Source: Coriobacteriaceae bacterium
Lineage (GTDB): Bacteria > Actinomycetota > Coriobacteriia > Coriobacteriales > UMGS124
Direction of reading: 5' to 3'
DNA length: 27,329 nt
Assembly: GCA_019421015.1 (NCBI GenBank)
Contig: JAHZGC010000037.1
Span: 1-27,329, forward strand
The translations under genes were made by a program, and so were the position numbers. The notes beneath the pieces were generated by a model that did not search any database, was not told the DNA's origin, and saw nothing but the letters and a program-made list of their open reading frames with translations. This document shows, in pieces, positions 23,733 through 27,329 of this stretch. Positions within the stretch are counted from its first letter, which is position 1, and each line of letters begins with the position of its first letter.

Positions 23733-24197
23733 CTACCGAACGGGCGGCCTCACCGGGGCCGCGCCGGATCTGGGCCTTTCTCCCCCCGGGGAGCGAGGCC
23801 CTTCTTCTTGTGAGCCCGATTCCGCATGGGGCCTCGCCTCACTCGCCTGCTCCCCCGCCCCGGCAGCAACGCCCTTTGCCCTGCCTCGCGCCAGCAGCGC
23901 CGAGATTCCCCAGCCCACTGCCACGCACACCGCGCTCACGATCCCGAGCCACAGGGCCCAGATCAAAACCGTCTCGTCGTAGAAGAACGGCGCCGTGCAC
24001 AGAAAGGCAACGGCGACGGTCACGGGCACTAAAACGCGCGCCCGCGTCTTGCCAAAGAGTCCCGCCACCAGCGAGAGAACGACGCAGCCGGCCATAAGGC
24101 ACGCCAACGTCGCCTGGGGGGTGATCGCGCCTGCAAGCCACGGCACGGTCAGGCACAGGACAACCATCAAAAACGTGCAGGTATACTCGGTCTTCAT
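23733..24197 (-). CDS. Small membrane protein, unknown function
   Basis: 154 residues. About four hydrophobic segments fill residues 7-103 (FLMVVLCLTVPWLAGAI; LACLMAGCVVLSLVAGLF; VLVPVTVAVAFLCTAPFF; VLIWALWLGIVSAVCVAVGW). A polar, Gly/Arg/Ser-rich tail follows from about residue 104. The start is ATG at 24197 with GGAG 8-9 nt upstream. The tail-coding region contains the plus-strand terminator of the convergent flavin reductase gene, so the tail may be poorly constrained. I do not recognise a family. Confidence 0.7.
   Translation of the reverse strand: MKTEYTCTFLMVVLCLTVPWLAGAITPQATLACLMAGCVVLSLVAGLFGKTRARVLVPVTVAVAFLCTAPFFYDETVLIWALWLGIVSAVCVAVGWGISALLARGRAKGVAAGAGEQASEARPHAESGSQEEGPRSPGGERPRSGAAPVRPPVR
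23772..23810 (+). terminator. Terminator after the flavin reductase gene
   Basis: GGGCCT (23772-23777) pairs with AGGCCC (23796-23801), with an inner CTCCCC/GGGGAG stem, followed by TTCTTCTT. It lies 98 nt after the flavin reductase stop, inside the 3' end of the convergent membrane-protein gene. Confidence 0.75.
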
Positions 24198-24320
24198 AGC
24201 CGCAACTCCGTTTTTAGGGCGGCCCGCAAATCGCCGCCGCGTTTAGCTTGGGTCTATGGTACCCCGAACGGCCAACGCGCACCCCAACGGCGCCCCATCC
24301 GGCCAGTGGGCCCAAACGCA

Positions 24321-24359
24321 CGGCGGAGAAGCCCCGCAGCTTAAAGGGCTTCTCCGCCG
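24321..24359 (-). terminator. Perfect 14-bp hairpin after the XRE-cupin/ligase operon
   Basis: CGGCGGAGAAGCCC (24321-24334) and GGGCTTCTCCGCCG (24346-24359) pair perfectly around an 11-nt loop, 37 nt after the XRE-cupin stop on the minus strand. The following sequence (TGCGTTTG) has only a short T-run, but the stem is very strong. Confidence 0.65.
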
Positions 24360-24396
24360 GATGGGTTCCAAAACGCTGGGCGCGCGTCCGTCCTGT

Positions 24397-24981
24397 TTAC
24401 TCGACGACCGCCTCGGGGGCCTTGATAACGACGGCCAGGAACACGAGGGGCTCGCCGCCCACGGCGATCATGCCGTGGCCGCGCGTGGCGTCGAACATCA
24501 CGAGGTCGCCGGGCTCGAGCTCCTCGATGTGGTCCTCGTAGGCAAAGCGCATGCGGCCCGAGAGCACGAACTCGATCTCTTGGTCGTCGTGGTTCGAGAG
24601 GTGGATGGGCTTGTCCTCGAGCTCGGGGTCGTAGGGCACCGTGACCACGAAGGGCTCGGCCAGCTTGCCCCGCAGGTGCGAGGCCTTGTGCAGGTACTCG
24701 AAGCCGGCGCGGCGCTTGATGTGGATGCCCTCGCCCTTGCGCGCCACGGCGTAGTGGGAGAGGTGGGGGTTGTCGCCGGTCAGCAGCTCCACCACGTCGA
24801 CGCCCATACGCTCGGCACACTTGTAGAGGAAGGTGAACGAGAGGTCCTGCTCGCCCGACTCCTGGGCGGCGTACTCGGCGAGGCTGCGCCCCGTGGCGGC
24901 GGCCATCTCCTGCATCGTGATGCCCAGGTCCTCGCGCAGGGCGCGGATACGGCAGGTTACCTCTTGAATGTTGGGGTCCAT
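24397..24981 (-). CDS. XRE-family regulator with C-terminal cupin domain
   Basis: 194 residues. An XRE helix-turn-helix covers residues about 8-66 (LREDLGITMQEMAAATGRSL AEYAAQE). A cupin_2 domain covers about 115-190 (HLSNHDDQEIEFVLSGRMRF; ELEPGDLVMFDATRGHGM). The ATG at 24981 follows the ligase stop with no gap (TAAATG), and GGAGG lies about 7 nt upstream, so the two are translated together. It likely senses a product of the ligase reaction and controls the operon; that is inference. It is similar in plan to the regulator at 502-1077 but not a close copy: the helix-turn-helix and cupin residues differ widely. Confidence 0.92.
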   Translation of the reverse strand: MDPNIQEVTCRIRALREDLGITMQEMAAATGRSLAEYAAQESGEQDLSFTFLYKCAERMGVDVVELLTGDNPHLSHYAVARKGEGIHIKRRAGFEYLHKASHLRGKLAEPFVVTVPYDPELEDKPIHLSNHDDQEIEFVLSGRMRFAYEDHIEELEPGDLVMFDATRGHGMIAVGGEPLVFLAVVIKAPEAVVE

Positions 24982-26769
24982 TTAGCCCTCCACGTTCTCG
25001 ACGCCGTTCTCGGCGTCGTTCTGACGAATCTCCACGCGGCGGATCTTGCCGCTGAAGGTCTTGGGCAGCTCGTCGACGTACTCCACGATGCGGGGGTACT
25101 TGTAGGGGGCCGTCTGGGCCTTGACCCAGGCCTGCAGCTCCTTGGTGAGCGCGTCGCTGCCGGTGAAGCCGGGCATGAGCACGACGGTGGCCTTGACGGC
25201 CTTGCCGCGGATGGGGTCGGGCACGCCGGTCACCGCGCACTCGCGCACGGCCTCGTGCTGCAGAAGGACGCTCTCGATCTCAAAGGGCCCGATGCGGTAG
25301 CCGCTTGACTTGATGACGTCGTCGTTGCGGCCCACATACCACAGGTAGCCGTCCTCGTCCATCCAGGCCACGTCGCCGGTGTGGTACCAGCCGCCGCGGA
25401 ACACGTCGGCGGTCTTCTCGGGGTTCAGGAAGTACTCCTTCATGATGCCGGCCGGGCGCGGCTCGCACTCGATGCAGATCTCGCCCGCCTCGCCGGGGTT
25501 GCAGCGGCTACCGTCGTCGCGGTGGATCTCGAGCCGGGCAAAGGGCACCGGCTTGCCCATGGAGCCGGCCTTGGGCGCGGAGCCCACCATGTTGGCGATG
25601 GTCACCACGGTCTCGGTCTGGCCAAAGCCCTCGAAGATCTCCTTGCCGGTGTGGGCCTTCCAGAAGTCGAAGAGGTCAGGGTTGAGCGCCTCGCCGGCCG
25701 TGGTCCAGCGCTTGACCGACGAGAGGTCGTAGGCGTCCACGTCCTCGAGCGACATCATGCGGTACATGGTGGGCGGGCAGCAGAACGTGGTGATGCCGTA
25801 CTTGCCGATAAGCCCGAGCAGCTCGGTGGGCTGGAAGCGGTCGAAGTCGTAGACGAGGTGGCAGGCCTCCATGAGCCACTGGCCGTAGAACTTGCCCCAG
25901 GCCGTCTTGCCCCAGCCCGAGTCGGCCACGCTCATGTGCACACCCTCGGGGTCCACGCCGTGCCAGAACTTGGCCGTGGTGATGTGGCCGAGCGAGTAGG
26001 TGTGGTCATGGATGACCATCTTGGGCTCGCCGCTCGTGCCGCTGGTAAAGTAGAGGAGAAGCCCGTCGGAGGCCTTGGTGGGCCGACGCTCCCAGTCTGA
26101 GGCGGCCGCACGCACACCGCTGTTGAAGTCGATCCAGCCCGGACGCTCGCACGGGGCCGCAAAGACGCCTTCGGGGCCCGAGAGCCGCGCGCCCGTGAGC
26201 TCGGGGTCGGCCGCGGTGCCCGCGCCGCCCGGGATGTCGAACTGGGCCGCGTTCACGAGGAACAGCTTGAGGTCCTTGAGATACTCGCGGCCCGGCTCGT
26301 CGGCGTGGGAGAGCACCTCGTCCACGACACCGGCGATATCGCCCACCGAGGTGACGACGAGCGCCTTGGCGCCGCTCGCCTTGATGCGGTACTCCAGGTC
26401 GTGCTCCTTGAGCATGAAGGTGGCCGGTACCGCGATGGCGCCGATCTTGTGGAGCGCCAGGCAGGTGACCCAGAACGAGTAGTGCCTGCGCAGGATCACG
26501 ATCACGCGGTCGCCGTGGCCGATGCCCTGCCCCGCGAGGAAGTTGGCGGCCTTGTCGCTCATCTCCTTGAAGTCGGCAAAGGTGAAGCGGTGCCCCTCGC
26601 CCTCGGGGTTGCACCAGATCATGGCCGGCCGCTCGGGCTCGTGGACCGCGATGTCATCGATCACGTCGTAGGCGAAGTTGTAGTCTTCGGGCGCGTTGAC
26701 CTTGAAGTGGGTCAGGCGCCCCTGGTCGTCGTAGGTCTCTGATACGTACTTCGCATGGATGTTGCGCAT
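24982..26769 (-). CDS. AMP-forming acyl-CoA synthetase (medium-chain/acetyl type)
   Basis: 595 residues, converting a carboxylic acid, ATP and CoA to acyl-CoA via an acyl-AMP. The P-loop TSGTSGEPK is at 242-250. A5-type EGFGQTE, HTGD and the hinge region GRNDDVIKSSGYRIGPFEIE follow, with the catalytic C-terminal lysine K575 in PKTFSGKIRR. The sequence is closest in layout to the MACS/acetyl-CoA synthetase group (FFVNAPEDYNF-like start; ITTFCCPPTMYR). The start is ATG at 26769 (MRNIHAK) with GAGGGG upstream; the frame continues to 27204 but those codons lie in the structured leader. Substrate not decidable. It forms an operon with the XRE-cupin gene and parallels the pair at 1-1077. Confidence 0.92.
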   Translation of the reverse strand: MRNIHAKYVSETYDDQGRLTHFKVNAPEDYNFAYDVIDDIAVHEPERPAMIWCNPEGEGHRFTFADFKEMSDKAANFLAGQGIGHGDRVIVILRRHYSFWVTCLALHKIGAIAVPATFMLKEHDLEYRIKASGAKALVVTSVGDIAGVVDEVLSHADEPGREYLKDLKLFLVNAAQFDIPGGAGTAADPELTGARLSGPEGVFAAPCERPGWIDFNSGVRAAASDWERRPTKASDGLLLYFTSGTSGEPKMVIHDHTYSLGHITTAKFWHGVDPEGVHMSVADSGWGKTAWGKFYGQWLMEACHLVYDFDRFQPTELLGLIGKYGITTFCCPPTMYRMMSLEDVDAYDLSSVKRWTTAGEALNPDLFDFWKAHTGKEIFEGFGQTETVVTIANMVGSAPKAGSMGKPVPFARLEIHRDDGSRCNPGEAGEICIECEPRPAGIMKEYFLNPEKTADVFRGGWYHTGDVAWMDEDGYLWYVGRNDDVIKSSGYRIGPFEIESVLLQHEAVRECAVTGVPDPIRGKAVKATVVLMPGFTGSDALTKELQAWVKAQTAPYKYPRIVEYVDELPKTFSGKIRRVEIRQNDAENGVENVEG

Positions 26770-27274
26770 GGGCCCCTCTGCAAGATCGGTGTCGCGGCGG
26801 GAGGGGCCGCAGGGGTCCCATCCGCCGAAGTCGAATAATTCGAAGTAGTGTAGCAGGCAGAAGGGGCACGCGGGGGATGTGCCGTTCGCCGTGGACGGTC
26901 GGTGGAGGGACGTGGGGCGGGATCGGTGGAGAGAGGGAGCAGAGGCGGCTTGGCGGAAAACCGAGGGGTCCGGGGCCCTCCTCCATGGGGATTCGACCGG
27001 GGCGTCGTCGGTACCTCCGTGCCTGTACCGAAGTACCCGCGTTTTCGACGGGCGCCGAATTGGCAGATAGCGCCGCGAAAACGGGGTTCGTGATAGGCCC
27101 GGGAGGCCTCCGATGTTCCCGGTTTGCCCGCAGGGGAGAAAACCCTCCAACCAACACCCTTCTGACCTGCGCTTTTCTTGACCCCCTTCATATGCTCGAG
27201 GCATCGTCTCCTCGATGCGGCCGCCAAACCGGGTCCCATGCCTATCCAGAACCTTGATTATGCGGAGGCATCTC
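26770..27274 (-). promoter_or_regulatory. Long hairpin-rich leader upstream of the acyl-CoA synthetase
   Basis: No gene seen. CGTTTTCG (27040-27047) pairs with CGAAAACG (27076-27083), and inside it GGCGC (27051-27055) with GCGCC (27070-27074): a 13-bp stepped stem. GTAC-CGAA-GTAC (27025-27036) is a UUCG-type tetraloop hairpin on the minus strand. GCATCG/CGATGC flank about 27203-27218, and GGAGGCCTCC (27102-27111) is a palindrome. Nearer the gene is a possible -10 (TACACT, 26847-26852) without a good -35. A cis-regulatory RNA or a dispersed repeat is possible; I could not match a known class. Confidence 0.45.
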
Positions 27275-27329
27275 GGGTTTTGGTGTTTTGGGGTTTGGGG
27301 GTTTTGGGGTTTTGGGCTTTTGGTGTTTT
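27275..27329. repeat. G/T low-complexity tract at window end
   Basis: The last 55 bases are G and T only except one C (near 27317). Runs of three to five G alternate with runs of three or four T, as imperfect repeats of GGTTTTGGG. It is able to form G-quadruplexes. It reaches the window edge, so its full length is unknown; an assembly end effect cannot be excluded. Confidence 0.7.

Noticed and set aside
26970..27015. Possible tRNA-like segment (GGTCGAATCCCC on the minus strand)
   Set aside because: Only the T-loop-like bases are present; no acceptor, D-arm or anticodon stem could be built.
26770..27204. In-frame N-terminal extension of the acyl-CoA synthetase
   Set aside because: The added residues show no family match and lie over structured leader sequence; the ATG at 26769 has a ribosome binding site and the family-like start.
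1..27329. CRISPR arrays, integrases or intact insertion sequences
   Set aside because: No regularly spaced repeat array, transposase or integrase frame was seen.

Overview
The window is GC-rich, densely coded bacterial DNA, mostly on the minus strand. Its content fits a gut-type actinobacterium of class Coriobacteriia. The signs are Tat-exported flavin reductases each beside its own regulator, XRE-cupin regulators paired with AMP-forming acyl-CoA ligases, and strong AGGAGG ribosome binding sites. The class-level assignment is inference from gene content; no rRNA or tRNA marker is present.

Layout. Bases 1-1077 (minus) hold an XRE-cupin regulator and the first 103 codons of an acyl-CoA ligase, separated by a nested inverted-repeat leader. 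Bases 1078-1625 are non-coding and contain a 143-bp inverted-repeat element. Bases 1626-4368 are a divergent TetR / Tat flavoprotein pair with two operators visible in the promoter; the flavoprotein ends in a CxxCH motif. Bases 4521-5043 are a low-GC two-gene island with a DUF4160 protein. Bases 5221-8413 hold a second Tat flavoprotein with an FMN-binding domain, broken by a frameshift in a C6 run, and the LysR gene upstream of it. Then come a Pth2-type peptidyl-tRNA hydrolase, a large RND transporter whose first extracytoplasmic loop carries a coiled coil, and a YtrA-type GntR / DUF1648-DUF5808 membrane protein operon.

Bases 14858-20145 are the most interesting part. A compact three-gene operon encodes a TerB_N/TerB_C protein, a BrxC/BrxD-like (DUF2791) P-loop ATPase and an Lhr/BrxHI-like DEVH helicase. 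The first two genes overlap by ATGA and the next two are separated by 9 nt. No methyltransferase, nuclease or PglZ gene is beside them. I read it as a candidate stand-alone DNA-processing or anti-phage system.

Bases 20237-24197 are housekeeping or accessory genes: TrmB-like tRNA methyltransferase, ZIP metal transporter, GNAT acetyltransferase, flavin reductase-like protein and a small membrane protein. Bases 24397-26769 hold a second acyl-CoA ligase followed with no gap by a second XRE-cupin regulator, so similar ligase/regulator pairs lie at both ends. The last 560 bases are a long hairpin-rich leader or intergenic region ending in a G/T-only low-complexity tract.
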